From Pseudomonas sp. SL4(2022) (lineage in GTDB: Bacteria > Pseudomonadota > Gammaproteobacteria > Pseudomonadales > Pseudomonadaceae): DNA of 64,000 nt. The position numbers and the translations under genes were made by a program. Below are positions 55,140 to 64,000 of this stretch, in pieces. The notes beneath the pieces are model-generated. The model did no database searches. It worked only from the letters and a program-made list of their open reading frames with translations, and was not told the DNA's origin. The first letter of the stretch is position 1; each line of letters begins with the position of its first letter. The stretch is from NCBI RefSeq assembly GCF_026625725.1, contig NZ_CP113060.1, forward strand, positions 1,742,001 to 1,806,000, written 5' to 3'.

Positions 55140-56008
55140 GGCTTGAGCGCGGCCAGCAGGGTGTCGAGGTTGTATTTGAACATGCCCAGGTAAGTGCTGG
55201 CCGGCCCCTCGCTGGCCAGTGCGTCGGAGTACAGCGTGCCGCCGACTGTGGCCCCGGCCTCGCTGGCGATTTGCTGGATCAGGCGCGGGTCGCGGATGTT
55301 TTCAACAAACACGGCTTTTACCCCGTCAGCGCGAATCTGCCGGATTAGCGCGGCCACGTCGGCAGCGGACGGTTCATCAGCCGTGCTCAAGCCCTGCGGC
55401 GCGACAAATTTCAGGCCGTAGGCCTGACCCAAATAGGCGAAGGCGTCATGGCTGGTGATGATGGTGCGCTGCGCTGGCGGCAGTTGGCCCAGGCCGGTTT
55501 TGGCCTCGGCCAGCAGGCTGCGGATTTGTGCCAGGTAGGCATCACGCCCGGCGCTGTAATGCGCGGCGTTGGCCGGGTCGGCCTGGATCAGCGCCTTGGC
55601 AATGTTGTGCACGTAAATTTCGGCGTTGGCCAGGTTCTGCCAGGCATGCGGATCGGCGACCTGCTGGCCGTCTTCATCAAGCATCAATGGCAGCACGCCG
55701 CTGCTGGCATCCAGACGTGTGCCGGGCGCTTCGCTGCTGTCGATCAAGCGCGTCAGCCAGGGTTCAAAGCCCAGGCCGTTGGCGATGATCAGGTCGGCGG
55801 CGAATACGGCCTTGGCATCCTCAGCGCTGGGTTGGTAGACATGCGCGTCAGCATCCGCACCCACCAGATTGCGAACTTCGAGCTTATCTCCGGCAATTTG
55901 CTGGGTAATGTCGGCCAAAATGCTAAAGCTGGTGACAACCTTGAGCTTCTCTTCCGCGTGCGTGAACAGGGCAGCACTTAAGGTCAGCAGGGCAATCAGG
56001 ATGCGCAT
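55136..56008 (-). CDS. Zinc/manganese-type periplasmic binding protein (ZnuA/TroA family)
   Basis: A 290-aa periplasmic protein with signal peptide ending FTHAEE. It belongs to the cluster A-I (ZnuA/TroA) family: VVTSFSILADITQQIAGDKL, the first His ligand in ADAHVYQPSAEDA, second in VADPHAWQNL, third region in TSHDAFAYLGQAYGL and Asp in YSDALASEGP. It lacks the long His-rich loop of classical ZnuA. Zinc is the likely ligand because the operon has a Zur-type site; Mn is possible. Confidence 0.92.
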   Translation of the reverse strand: MRILIALLTLSAALFTHAEEKLKVVTSFSILADITQQIAGDKLEVRNLVGADADAHVYQPSAEDAKAVFAADLIIANGLGFEPWLTRLIDSSEAPGTRLDASSGVLPLMLDEDGQQVADPHAWQNLANAEIYVHNIAKALIQADPANAAHYSAGRDAYLAQIRSLLAEAKTGLGQLPPAQRTIITSHDAFAYLGQAYGLKFVAPQGLSTADEPSAADVAALIRQIRADGVKAVFVENIRDPRLIQQIASEAGATVGGTLYSDALASEGPASTYLGMFKYNLDTLLAALKP

Positions 56009-56017
56009 AGGGATTCC

Positions 56018-56884
56018 TCAATAAGCGGGCGATAAGCGGGGTTGGCGGCGCAGCAGGCCATTTAGCGGGCCAAATACGACGGAGCCGATGTAAGCCAGAC
56101 CGGCGAGTAGGACGATGCACGGGCCGCTGGGCAGGTTGGTGTAGTAGGAGAGCAGCAGACCAAGCCAGACGCAGGTTGCGCCGGTCAGGGCGGCGAGCAG
56201 CAACATGCGCGGCAGGCGGCGGCTCCAGAAGCGTGCGGCGGCAGCCGGTAACATCATCAAACCGACGACCATCAGCGCGCCGATGGCCTGAAAACCGACC
56301 ATTAAATTGAGCACCACCAAGCCCAGAAACAGCCCGTAAGCCAGCGGCCCGAAGCGGCTGACGCCGCCGAGAAACAGCGGGTCGAGGCTGTCCATCAGCA
56401 GCCAACGGTATATCAGGGCGAGCAGCAACAAGCTGCCGATGGACACCAGTAGCATGCCGTTCAGGGTGGGCGGATCCACGGCCAGCACCGAGCCGAACAG
56501 CAGGTGCAGCAGGTCGAGCTTGTTCCCGGCCAGGCCCAGCAGCAACACGCCGCTGGCCAGCGAAATCGGGTAAATGGCGGCCAGGCTGGCGTCTTCACGC
56601 AGGCCGGTACGCCGCGTCACCCAAGCGGCGATTCCGGCCATGCCAAGGCCGGCGACCAGCCCGCCAAGCGTCAAGGCCGGCAGGCTCAGGCCGAACAGCC
56701 AGAAGCCCAGCGCCGCGCCGGGCAAGATGCCGTGGGCAATCGCATCGCCCATCAGGCTCAAGCGCCGCAACACCAGAAACACCCCCAGTGGCGCGGCACT
56801 GATCGCCAGCGCCACGCCGCCCAGCAACGCGCGGCGCATAAAGGCGAATTCGATAAAGGGCGTCCACAGCAGTTCCAGACTCAC
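56018..56884 (-). CDS. Metal ABC transporter permease (ZnuB type)
   Basis: A 288-aa inner-membrane permease of the ABC-3 family with about eight membrane segments: FMRRALLGGVALAISAAPLG, LRRLSLMGDAIAHGILPGAA, SLASGVLLLGLAGNKLDLLH and GALMVVGLMMLPAAAARFWS are family blocks. It is 9 bp before the binding-protein gene and overlaps the ATPase gene by ATGA. Confidence 0.92.
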   Translation of the reverse strand: MSLELLWTPFIEFAFMRRALLGGVALAISAAPLGVFLVLRRLSLMGDAIAHGILPGAALGFWLFGLSLPALTLGGLVAGLGMAGIAAWVTRRTGLREDASLAAIYPISLASGVLLLGLAGNKLDLLHLLFGSVLAVDPPTLNGMLLVSIGSLLLLALIYRWLLMDSLDPLFLGGVSRFGPLAYGLFLGLVVLNLMVGFQAIGALMVVGLMMLPAAAARFWSRRLPRMLLLAALTGATCVWLGLLLSYYTNLPSGPCIVLLAGLAYIGSVVFGPLNGLLRRQPRLSPAY

Positions 56885-57552
56885 GCCACATGCTCCAGTG
56901 GCGAGCGTTGGCCCATCAGCTCGCGAATCGGCGCGAAGATGCAGCCGCTGCGCGACACCAGCAGGGCGTTGTCCAGGTGCTGGCTCATATGGCTCAGTGA
57001 ATGGCTTACGACCATTTGCGTGCGGCCCTCTGCCTGCCAGCGGGCGATGTGCTGCCAGAGCAGGGCCAGGCCGTGTTCATCTAACGCGGCCTCTGGCTCG
57101 TCGAGCAACAGCACCTGCGCATCGGTCAGGCTCAGGCGTGCGAGCAGGGCGCGCTGCAATTCACCGCCGGACAACGCGTGCAGGCTGTGTTGGTTTAACT
57201 CGCTCAGGCCCCAGTCGGCCAAAGCCTGCTCCAACCGCGCCTGACGTTGCGGGCGACTCAGGCGGCTGCGCCATAAACCGGCGCTGACCAGCTCCTGCAG
57301 GGTGATCGGGAATTGCCGGTCCAGTGCCTGCTGCTGCACCAGATAGGCCACGCCACCCAGGCGCGGCACGGCCAGTTCGACCTGCCCGCGCGAGGGCTGA
57401 ACGATGCCGGCGATGACCTTGAGCAGGCTGCTTTTGCCACAGCCATTGCTGCCGATTACCCCGGTCAGGCTGGCACGGGTCAGGTGCAGATTAAGCGGCG
57501 GAGTCAGCGGTTGACCCGCAGGGCCCCATTGCAGGTTGTGGCAGTGGATCAT
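56881..57552 (-). CDS. Metal ABC transporter ATP-binding protein (ZnuC type)
   Basis: A 223-aa ATPase with Walker A GVIGSNGCGKSSLLKV, Q-loop VAYLVQQQALDRQFPITL, signature ALSGGELQRALLARLSL, Walker B VLLLDEPEAALDEHG and switch His in VVSHSLSHM. ATG 57552 overlaps the folE2 stop by ATGA. Completes the ZnuABC-like importer. Confidence 0.92.
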   Translation of the reverse strand: MIHCHNLQWGPAGQPLTPPLNLHLTRASLTGVIGSNGCGKSSLLKVIAGIVQPSRGQVELAVPRLGGVAYLVQQQALDRQFPITLQELVSAGLWRSRLSRPQRQARLEQALADWGLSELNQHSLHALSGGELQRALLARLSLTDAQVLLLDEPEAALDEHGLALLWQHIARWQAEGRTQMVVSHSLSHMSQHLDNALLVSRSGCIFAPIRELMGQRSPLEHVA

Positions 57553-58445
57553 GCCGGGCTCCAGTTCCAACGGCTGACGGCAACCGCATCGTGGGCGTGC
57601 AGGCTTTCCGCGTGTACCACGCGCAAGTGAAAGGCGCTGAAGGCCGGTTGTTCGCGCAGGGCGCTGTGCAGGCGGCGGGCAGCGTCTTCGCAGAACATCA
57701 GGTTTTGCCCGTTGGCCAGGGCGAAGGCTTGTTCATCGGCGCGCTTTACCGCCGTCTGTACGGCGGTGCCGAGGGCCTGTTCGGCGGCGTCGATCAGCTC
57801 CACCAGCGGCAGCTGCGTGCTGTCGGTCTGCAAGCGCACCTGCAAGGTGGCGTAGCTGCGCTGGCTGTGTGGCGTGGCGACGATGCCGTGAGGTGAGCCG
57901 AGCCATGCCAGCACTTGTTCATGGCTGATCGGCTGGTTGGCGAAGTCGTGAGCGAACTGCTGCTGAATCAACTGGCGGGCCAGCGCGGCTGAGCAGGGGC
58001 ATGTCGAGGAATAGGCCACCTGCACCTGTAGTTCCACGTGAAACCCCCATGAATCCTGGTGTGCGCGCACTTCGAAGGGGTAGGACTTCCATCCGGACAA
58101 TGGGCTGACCAGCGCCGGACGACTCAACAAGGCATCGCCTTTGAGGGTCACGTTGGCTTCTTGCGACAGGCCTTCGTGGCTGTGCAAAAAATTATTGAGC
58201 AACTGTTGCAGCACGGCCGGGGTCAGGGGTTGCGCTTCCAACGCATGCAGCGCCAAGTACAACCGCGACATATGAATGCCACGGGCGCTGCCGTCATCCA
58301 GGCTGACGCCAGCGCTGGCACGGGCATTGATGCGCTGGTCGGCCAGCCACACAGGCAGGGCAATGTCGCCCATGCCCACCCAGTCCAGGCGCTGTGCATG
58401 GTGGCTGGCCTGGCTGGCGATATCCGGCAGGGTGAGTGCATTCAT
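57549..58445 (-). CDS. folE2: GTP cyclohydrolase FolE2
   Basis: Converts GTP to dihydroneopterin triphosphate for folate; FolE2 uses other metals than the zinc-dependent FolE, so it replaces FolE in zinc limitation. The 298-aa protein has the family blocks LDWVGMGDIALPVWLADQRI, ARASAGVSLDDGSARGIHMS, SSTCPCSAALARQLI with the catalytic Cys, and NGQNLMFCEDAARRL. First gene of the minus-strand operon, 30-50 bp from the Zur-like site. Confidence 0.95.
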   Translation of the reverse strand: MNALTLPDIASQASHHAQRLDWVGMGDIALPVWLADQRINARASAGVSLDDGSARGIHMSRLYLALHALEAQPLTPAVLQQLLNNFLHSHEGLSQEANVTLKGDALLSRPALVSPLSGWKSYPFEVRAHQDSWGFHVELQVQVAYSSTCPCSAALARQLIQQQFAHDFANQPISHEQVLAWLGSPHGIVATPHSQRSYATLQVRLQTDSTQLPLVELIDAAEQALGTAVQTAVKRADEQAFALANGQNLMFCEDAARRLHSALREQPAFSAFHLRVVHAESLHAHDAVAVSRWNWSPA

Positions 58446-58474
58446 CAGAAAATCCGAGGTGGTGGCGGGTGATA

Positions 58475-58494
58475 AATGTTATGTTATAACAATT
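58475..58494. promoter_or_regulatory. Zur-box-like operator between folE2 and dksA2
   Basis: AATGTTATGTTATAACAATT contains the palindrome TGTTAT-N3-ATAACA (58477-58491), closely matching the gammaproteobacterial Zur box core (GTTATAATATAAC type). It sits in the 76-bp gap between two divergent zinc-starvation operons, so one site could repress both when zinc is plentiful. Confidence 0.85.
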
Positions 58495-58521
58495 GAGGCC
58501 GCATACCAGTGAATTCGCATC

Positions 58522-58944
58522 ATGAGCACGACCCTGATTAGCCAAGAACAACTGCTGGCCCAGCCGGCCGATGACTACATGAACGACGCGCAGCAGCGGT
58601 TCTTCCGCGCATTGCTGTTGCAGCAGCGCAGCGAGTTGCAGGCACGGATTGCCGACGAATTTGAAGGGTTGTGCGAGCGGGAAACCAGCAGCGACCCGGC
58701 CGACATCGGCAGCGCTGAGGAGCAGCGGCAATGGCAACTGCGCCTGCTGGAGCGCGAAAAAAAGCTGCTCGACAAGATCGACGAGGCCCTCGCCCGCCTG
58801 GCACGTGGCGAGTACGGCTGGTGCCGGGAAACCGGCGAGCCCATCGGCCTTAAACGCCTGTTGCTGCGCCCCACCGCCAGCCTGTGCATCGAAGCCAAAG
58901 AGCGCGAAGAACAGCGCGAAAAACACCAGCGTGACCGTGACTGA
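58522..58944 (+). CDS. dksA2: DksA2, zinc-independent DksA paralog
   Basis: RNA polymerase secondary-channel regulator acting with ppGpp. The 140-aa protein keeps the coiled-coil tip acidic motif (SSDPADIGSAEE). The zinc finger is half lost: WCRETGEPIG and SLCIEAKE show one Cys each where DksA has CxxC pairs, the second Cys being Thr or Ala. This is the pattern of P. aeruginosa DksA2, which replaces DksA when zinc is scarce. First gene of the plus-strand operon. Confidence 0.95.
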   Translation: MSTTLISQEQLLAQPADDYMNDAQQRFFRALLLQQRSELQARIADEFEGLCERETSSDPADIGSAEEQRQWQLRLLEREKKLLDKIDEALARLARGEYGWCRETGEPIGLKRLLLRPTASLCIEAKEREEQREKHQRDRD

Positions 58945-58959
58945 ATGAGGACGACACCC

Positions 58960-60167
<1,208 letters not shown>

Positions 60168-60168
<1 letters not shown>

Positions 60169-60812
60169 TGCTTGCGCCGGTTTTGCGTCAACCTGTGCAG
60201 CAGATCGCCAGCGAGCAGATTGATGTGTTTGGCGAGGTGCTGCGTGATCACATCAACCTGGCGCTTTGGCAACGTCAGTTGCCCGCGCAGATCAGCGATT
60301 TCGCCAACGCCCTGTTGGTTCAGGGCGAGCCGTTGGGGCAATCCATCGTGCTGGAATTGGCCAGCCCGGAGAGCGAGCCCAACCTGAGCGGCCTGGTCGA
60401 TGCCTACAGCGATCTGCCGGGGCAGACGGCCTTTTTGCAGGACGTCAGCTGGCTGGTCAGCGCCTTTGCCTGCCTGTTCGACGCCAAACGCATCGGCCTG
60501 CGCCTGCGTATTCTCGACAAGGCCATGTGCCCGCGTTTTCACGTTGATCACGTGCCGGTGCGGCTGATTACCAGCTACGCCGGGGTCGGCAGCGAGTGGC
60601 TGGAGGAAGGCGTGATGGCGCGCCGCCGCTTGGGCGACCCCGCCGCTGAGCCCAGCGATCCGGCCCTGATCCAGCGCGCTGAGACCGGGCATGTGCTGTT
60701 GGCCAAGGGCGAGAAATGGATCGGCAACGAGGGTGGCGGGTTGATTCACCGCTCGCCGCAACCGCCTGCCGGTGAGCGGCGGTTACTGTTGACCCTGGAT
60801 TGGCTGGTCTGA
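60168..60812 (+). CDS. DUF1826 protein
   Basis: A 214-aa soluble protein matching DUF1826 by its central block (AMCPRFHVDHVPVRLITSYA, GVGSEWLEEGVM) and the C-terminal LIHRSPQPPAGERRLLLTLDW. The HxDH pattern suggests a possible cupin/2-oxoglutarate-type metal site, which is speculative. It is the partner gene of dksA2-COG0523 in the P. aeruginosa zinc locus. Function unknown. Confidence 0.85.
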
Positions 60813-60829
60813 ATGTAGGCAAAAAAATA

Positions 60830-60888
60830 GGCTGCGGTTAAAGCAGCCCGAAGCACCAGAAGAACCTGCCGGCGCGTGATCCGGCAGG
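60830..60888 (+). terminator. Two tandem hairpins after DUF1826
   Basis: GGCTGC-GGTTAAA-GCAGCC (60830-60848) and CCTGCCGG-CGCGTGAT-CCGGCAGG (60865-60888). Placed just after the stop of the dksA2 operon. No clear U-run. Confidence 0.55.
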
Positions 60889-60990
60889 AGGGGTGAGGTA
60901 CCCACAGCCACTAGAACACAGGCCGGGTTACGCCTTGATGACGGTGCTTGTCAGGCATGGCTGTCGAGACACGCTAGTGTGTTGTGTCTT

Positions 60991-61013
60991 GTGGGAGGGG
61001 CTTTAGCCGCGAC
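60991..61013 (+). repeat. REP-like repeat core
   Basis: GTGGGAGGGGCTTTAGCCGC GAC, identical to the core at 4245. It lies in the 231-bp gap between DUF1826 and the secreted protein gene; the rest of the gap shows only hairpins. Confidence 0.7.
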
Positions 61014-61043
61014 GGTATGGCTTAACCGGGGTTTGACAGCCGT

Positions 61044-61397
61044 CTAGTACGCCATCCACACGCCTTTGCTCTGCTTCTCGCAGAACGGCTTGAGGTAAGC
61101 CGTATCGCTGGCAATGCCGTAATAGTGCACATCCTGCTTATACGGTGTACCACCGACGGTGGCATTGCGGCACACGCCAAAGGCGCCGGTGGGGCATTGC
61201 TCGACAAACTCCACCTCGACCTTCTGCCCCTGCAACTGCGGTTGGCAGAAGCCGGTGCGGAACAGGGTGGGCGGGATGCTGCGGTTCTGCTGACACACCT
61301 TCACATCCAGACGCTCGGCCTGACTGTGCACCACGCAGGCTTCACCCCAGGCCAGGCCGGACACCAGATACAAGCCAAGCAGTAGAGCGCCACGCAT
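61044..61397 (-). CDS. Small secreted cysteine-rich hypothetical protein
   Basis: A 117-aa protein with a signal peptide (LLLGLYLVSGLAWGEA) and six Cys in the mature part (CVVHSQ, VKVCQQN, GFCQPQ, EQCPTGAFGVCRN, PFCEKQ), suggesting periplasmic disulfides. ATG 61397 gives this signal; a longer frame to 61484 has an unlikely N-terminus. Family unknown to me. Confidence 0.75.
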   Translation of the reverse strand: MRGALLLGLYLVSGLAWGEACVVHSQAERLDVKVCQQNRSIPPTLFRTGFCQPQLQGQKVEVEFVEQCPTGAFGVCRNATVGGTPYKQDVHYYGIASDTAYLKPFCEKQSKGVWMAY

Positions 61398-61562
61398 CGT
61401 TAGAAGCCTCGATAAAAGGACAATGACCAAAAACAGGCGAACCTTGCAGGCGCAGGTTAATGGCATGTCAAAAATGGGCTGCAAACTCTAGCACGCAGCT
61501 TTTATTCAGTCTGCGCCATGCTCGGGGTTCTCTCCTGGCAGGCAAACCCGCACCATAGGCCC

Positions 61563-62600
61563 ATGCTGAAGAATATCCCTACCCATGTGATTGCCGGGCC
61601 GCTCGGTGCCGGTAAAACCAGCCTGATCCGTCATCTGCTGGCGCAGCGCCCGGCGCATGAACGCTGGGCCGTGCTGATCAATGAGTTTGGCCTGATCGGT
61701 CTGGACGCCGCCTTGTTAACCACCTATGACGACGGCATCGCCTTGGGTGAAGTGGCGGGCGGCTGTGTGTGCTGCGTGAACGGCGTGCCGTTTCAGGTGG
61801 GTCTCAGTCGCCTGCTGCGTCAGGCCAAACCGCATCGCCTGCTGATCGAACCGTCTGGCCTCGGTCATCCGCTGCAATTGCTGCAACAACTGCAGGCTGC
61901 GCCCTGGGCGGGTGTGTTGGCGGTGCAGGAGCCGTTACTGGTGCTGGATGCTCAGGCCCTTGCTGCGGGTGAAGCGCTGCCCGATAGCCAGCAGGCGACG
62001 CTTAACCGCGCCGGTTTGTTACTGCTGAACAAGGCCGAAGGGCTGGATGAAGCAACCAGGGCGCGCATTCAGGCGCAACTGGGCGAAAGACCGCTGTATT
62101 GGACAGAACAGGGCGCGCTGCCGCTGGCACAATTGCCCGGTTTTGCCGCGCAGGCCACAGAAGGCGACAGTGCACTGAGCCTGCCCAACACTGCTGCGCC
62201 CTTAGCGCAACTGTGGCGCAGCGTGAGTGAGCCAATCTGCCAGATTCAGCAACAGGCCGAAGGCTGGAGCATTGGCTGGCGCTGGCACCCCAGCCAGCAC
62301 TTTGCGCCGGTGCAGGTGCAGCAATGGCTGAGCAGCTTGCCCTGGCGTCGCGCCAAGCTGGTGCTTTACACCAACGCCGGCTGGCAGTCCGCCAATGCCC
62401 TCAACGGCCAGCCGCTGCAGTGGCAACCCAGCGAATGGCGCAAGGACTCGCGGCTGGAGCTGATCTTCAGCGACGCGCAGGACGTGCCCGCCTTGCAGGC
62501 TGGGCTGGCTGCCTGTGTATCAGCGCCAGAGCATTTCGGCCAGGCTGCCGAACAGCAGAATCAGCACGGCCAGGGCGCTGATACGCAAAGCCAGGGGTGA
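61563..62600 (+). CDS. COG0523 GTPase, second copy (YjiA/CobW-like)
   Basis: A 345-aa G3E GTPase with Walker A GPLGAGKTSLIRHLL, VLINEFGLIGLDAALL, the CxCC motif GGCVCCVNGVPF, LLIEPSGLGHPLQLL and LLNKAEGLD. It has GPLGAGKT where most have GFLGAGKT. The C-terminus is rich in His/Gln. It lies on the far side of the zinc island, 10% of its 3' end (62520-62600) overlapping the convergent gene. Likely also a zinc-related chaperone, by inference. Confidence 0.9.
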   Translation: MLKNIPTHVIAGPLGAGKTSLIRHLLAQRPAHERWAVLINEFGLIGLDAALLTTYDDGIALGEVAGGCVCCVNGVPFQVGLSRLLRQAKPHRLLIEPSGLGHPLQLLQQLQAAPWAGVLAVQEPLLVLDAQALAAGEALPDSQQATLNRAGLLLLNKAEGLDEATRARIQAQLGERPLYWTEQGALPLAQLPGFAAQATEGDSALSLPNTAAPLAQLWRSVSEPICQIQQQAEGWSIGWRWHPSQHFAPVQVQQWLSSLPWRRAKLVLYTNAGWQSANALNGQPLQWQPSEWRKDSRLELIFSDAQDVPALQAGLAACVSAPEHFGQAAEQQNQHGQGADTQSQG

Positions 62601-62879
62601 GGTGAGCCACTGCAGCACCTGCTGTTTGGGGGCTTCGCGCAGTGCTTGCCACTCGGGCTTGAATACCGGGTCGATGCGCAGGGCAAATAGCCTGTCGCGG
62701 TACAGCAGGTGCCGAGCCCTGCTCATCTGACTGTAAAGCGGCAGACGAATAGCAAAGTGCTGTTCGTTGTCAGCGGCGCGTCCCATAGCCAGTACATGGC
62801 AGTCGATGCCGGCGCTGCTGAGTTGTGCTTGCAGGTGCTCGATAAAGCCTGCGTGGCTGGATTCCAGTAAAACAAACAC
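62520..62879 (-). CDS. Hypothetical protein with C-terminal membrane segment (119 aa)
   Basis: A 119-aa protein whose N-terminal part (FVLLESSHAGFIEHLQAQLS, HVLAMGRAADNEQHFAIRLP) looks like a small sensor or Rossmann-like domain, followed by a C-terminal TM helix (ISALAVLILLFGSLAEMLW). Its 3' end overlaps the COG0523 3' end by 81 bp in convergent orientation. No family recognised. Confidence 0.65.
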   Translation of the reverse strand: MFVLLESSHAGFIEHLQAQLSSAGIDCHVLAMGRAADNEQHFAIRLPLYSQMSRARHLLYRDRLFALRIDPVFKPEWQALREAPKQQVLQWLTSPLALRISALAVLILLFGSLAEMLWR

Positions 62880-62991
62880 CCTGACGTCCTCCCTGATAGT
62901 TCTGCGGCCAGCATGCCGGAGTCAGATAGGACTGACGAGTCCTATGGCGATGCGGATAACGCCCATCAACAAGATCATGCAAGGCATGCCC

Positions 62992-63870
62992 ATGCACCTT
63001 CAACCCTGGTCCCACGACAGCAGCGCCGGTTTTACCCTGCGCGGCTGGCATACGCCGCCTTCGGGCAAGCCCGTGCTGCATTTTCTGCATGGCAACGGCT
63101 ATTGCGGGCGGGTTTAAACACCGCTGCTGGCGCTGTTGGCCGAGGATTTTGACCTCTGGCTGTGCGATGTGCAGGGACATGGTGAGAGTGATCATGGTGG
63201 GCGCTTCCACGGCTGGAACCGCAGCGCCGAGTTGGCAGTTGAAGCGTTTACCGCCGGTCGTGGGTGCTTTGCCGCTGCCCCGGCCTATGCGCTGGGTCAC
63301 AGTTTTGGTGGGGTACTGACGAGCTTGATCCTGGCGCGTCATCCGGCGTTATTCCAGCGTGCGGTTTTGCTCGATCCGGTGTTGTTCAGCCCGGCAATGA
63401 TCGGCGTGATGGCGTTGTCCGAGGTGGTGGGATTAAGCCGGCGCAGCACCCTGGCCAGCAAGGCGCTCAAGCGCCGCAGCAGTTGGCCGGACCGCGCCGC
63501 TGCGCATACCGCGCTGCAGGGGCATGGGATGTTTCGGGGCTGGAGCGAAGAAGCATTTACCGCCTATATCCAGCATGCCTTGAAAGACAGCGACAAGGGC
63601 GCCGAACTGCGCTGCCGGCCGAGCCGCGAAGCAGACATCTTCAGCTCTTTTCCCAAGCGTCTATGGCCGTCGCTGGCCAGGGTGACGACGCCTACCCAGG
63701 TGCTTTATGGGCAGCGCAGTTACCCCTTTGTCGCCAAGTCGGTGGCGCGCTGGTGTGCCAGTAATGCCCAGGTCAGCGCTCATGTGGTGCCAGGCGGGCA
63801 CTGCTTTATGCAGGAGCATCCGGCCGACAGCGCCGCACGGGTGGCGCACTTTCTGTTGCAGCGCGACTAA
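62992..63870 (+). pseudogene. Alpha/beta hydrolase gene interrupted by one in-frame stop
   Basis: One continuous reading frame encodes an alpha/beta hydrolase: HFLHGNGYCGRV (oxyanion HGNG block), then TAA at 63115-63117, then TPLLALLAEDFDLWLCDVQGHG, ALGHSFGGVLTSLILARHP (nucleophile Ser in GHSFGG), QVLYGQRSYPF and VVPGGHCFMQEHP (catalytic His). Protein similarity runs across the stop without a gap, so the mutation is a single nonsense change (most likely Tyr TAC/TAT to TAA). A GTG or ATG downstream (63136) could give a truncated protein that lacks the oxyanion strand. Sequencing error is possible. Start set at ATG 62992, with AAGG 7 bp upstream. Confidence 0.85.
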
Positions 63871-63875
63871 GCCCG

Positions 63876-64000
63876 ATGAGCAGCCGCGAGGATCTCTGGC
63901 TGGCGCTCTCCGAGCTGTGGCTGGACACTGAACTGGACCAGCCCGCGCTCCGATCTATCGCCACGCGGCTGCGCGCCAGTGGTTTGAGCCTGGCTGAATT
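63876..64000 (+). CDS. Unidentified gene, 3' truncated by window edge
   Basis: From ATG 63876 the frame (MSSREDLWLALSELWLDTEL, DQPALRSIATRLRASGLSLA) stays open to the window end. It looks like a conserved small soluble protein of helical type; family not recognised. It starts 5 bp after the alpha/beta-hydrolase stop. Confidence 0.6.
   Translation, partial: MSSREDLWLALSELWLDTELDQPALRSIATRLRASGLSLAE

Overview
The window is about 64 kb of high-GC, densely coding gammaproteobacterial chromosome. Gene content points to a Pseudomonas: glmS, an aerobic cobalamin pathway with CobN plus a ChlI/ChlD-type chelatase, DctB/DctD with a TAXI-TRAP transporter, DksA2/FolE2/PyrC2/HisI2 paralogs, and many short palindromic repeats with the core GTGGGAGGGGCTTTAGCC. 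No rRNA, tRNA, CRISPR array, integrase, transposase or phage gene was recognised. The species is not determined.

Layout. 1-1.6 kb: 3' part of glmS and a small gene. 1.6-20.4 kb: cobalamin (B12) synthesis island with cobM-cobE (-), cobW-cobN-chlI/chlD-cobF (+), cobG-cobH-cobI-cobJ (-), cobL-cobK (+) and a 2Fe-2S ferredoxin-like gene. 20.4-25.7 kb: a TonB-dependent receptor and a FecCDE/BtuCDF-type ABC importer. Three cobalamin riboswitches (about 2.9-3.1 kb +, 17.3-17.5 kb -, 20.5-20.7 kb +) control the cobW operon, the cobG operon and the receptor/importer operon, so synthesis and uptake share one feedback signal. The chlI stop codon sits inside a textbook -1 frameshift signal (A AAA AAG, 5-nt spacer, 9-bp stem), predicted to yield both ChlI and a ChlI-ChlD fusion from one gene.

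25.7-33.6 kb: an RND efflux pair, a bufferin-type RiPP cluster (BufA-like Cys-rich peptide, MNIO/DUF692 enzyme, DUF2063 partner), and a LysE exporter with an AraC regulator. 33.7-41 kb: DctB/DctD-like two-component system, a -24/-12 sigma-54 promoter with two upstream dyads, a TAXI-TRAP receptor, a fused TRAP permease and a DUF1850 protein. 41-51 kb: acetyltransferases, a periplasmic binding protein, LemA + DUF2207, then a metal-related module (polyferredoxin membrane protein, TonB receptor, DUF2946) flanked by a duplicated GNAT/small-membrane-protein gene pair in which each copy has lost the opposite partner.

51-62.6 kb: a zinc-starvation (Zur-type) island. A palindromic Zur-box-like site (58477-58491) lies between divergent folE2-znuC-znuB-znuA-hisI-yidD-pyrC (followed by a threonyl-tRNA synthetase) and dksA2-COG0523 GTPase-DUF1826. 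A second COG0523 GTPase follows. The window ends with an alpha/beta-hydrolase gene interrupted by one in-frame stop and the start of an unidentified gene.
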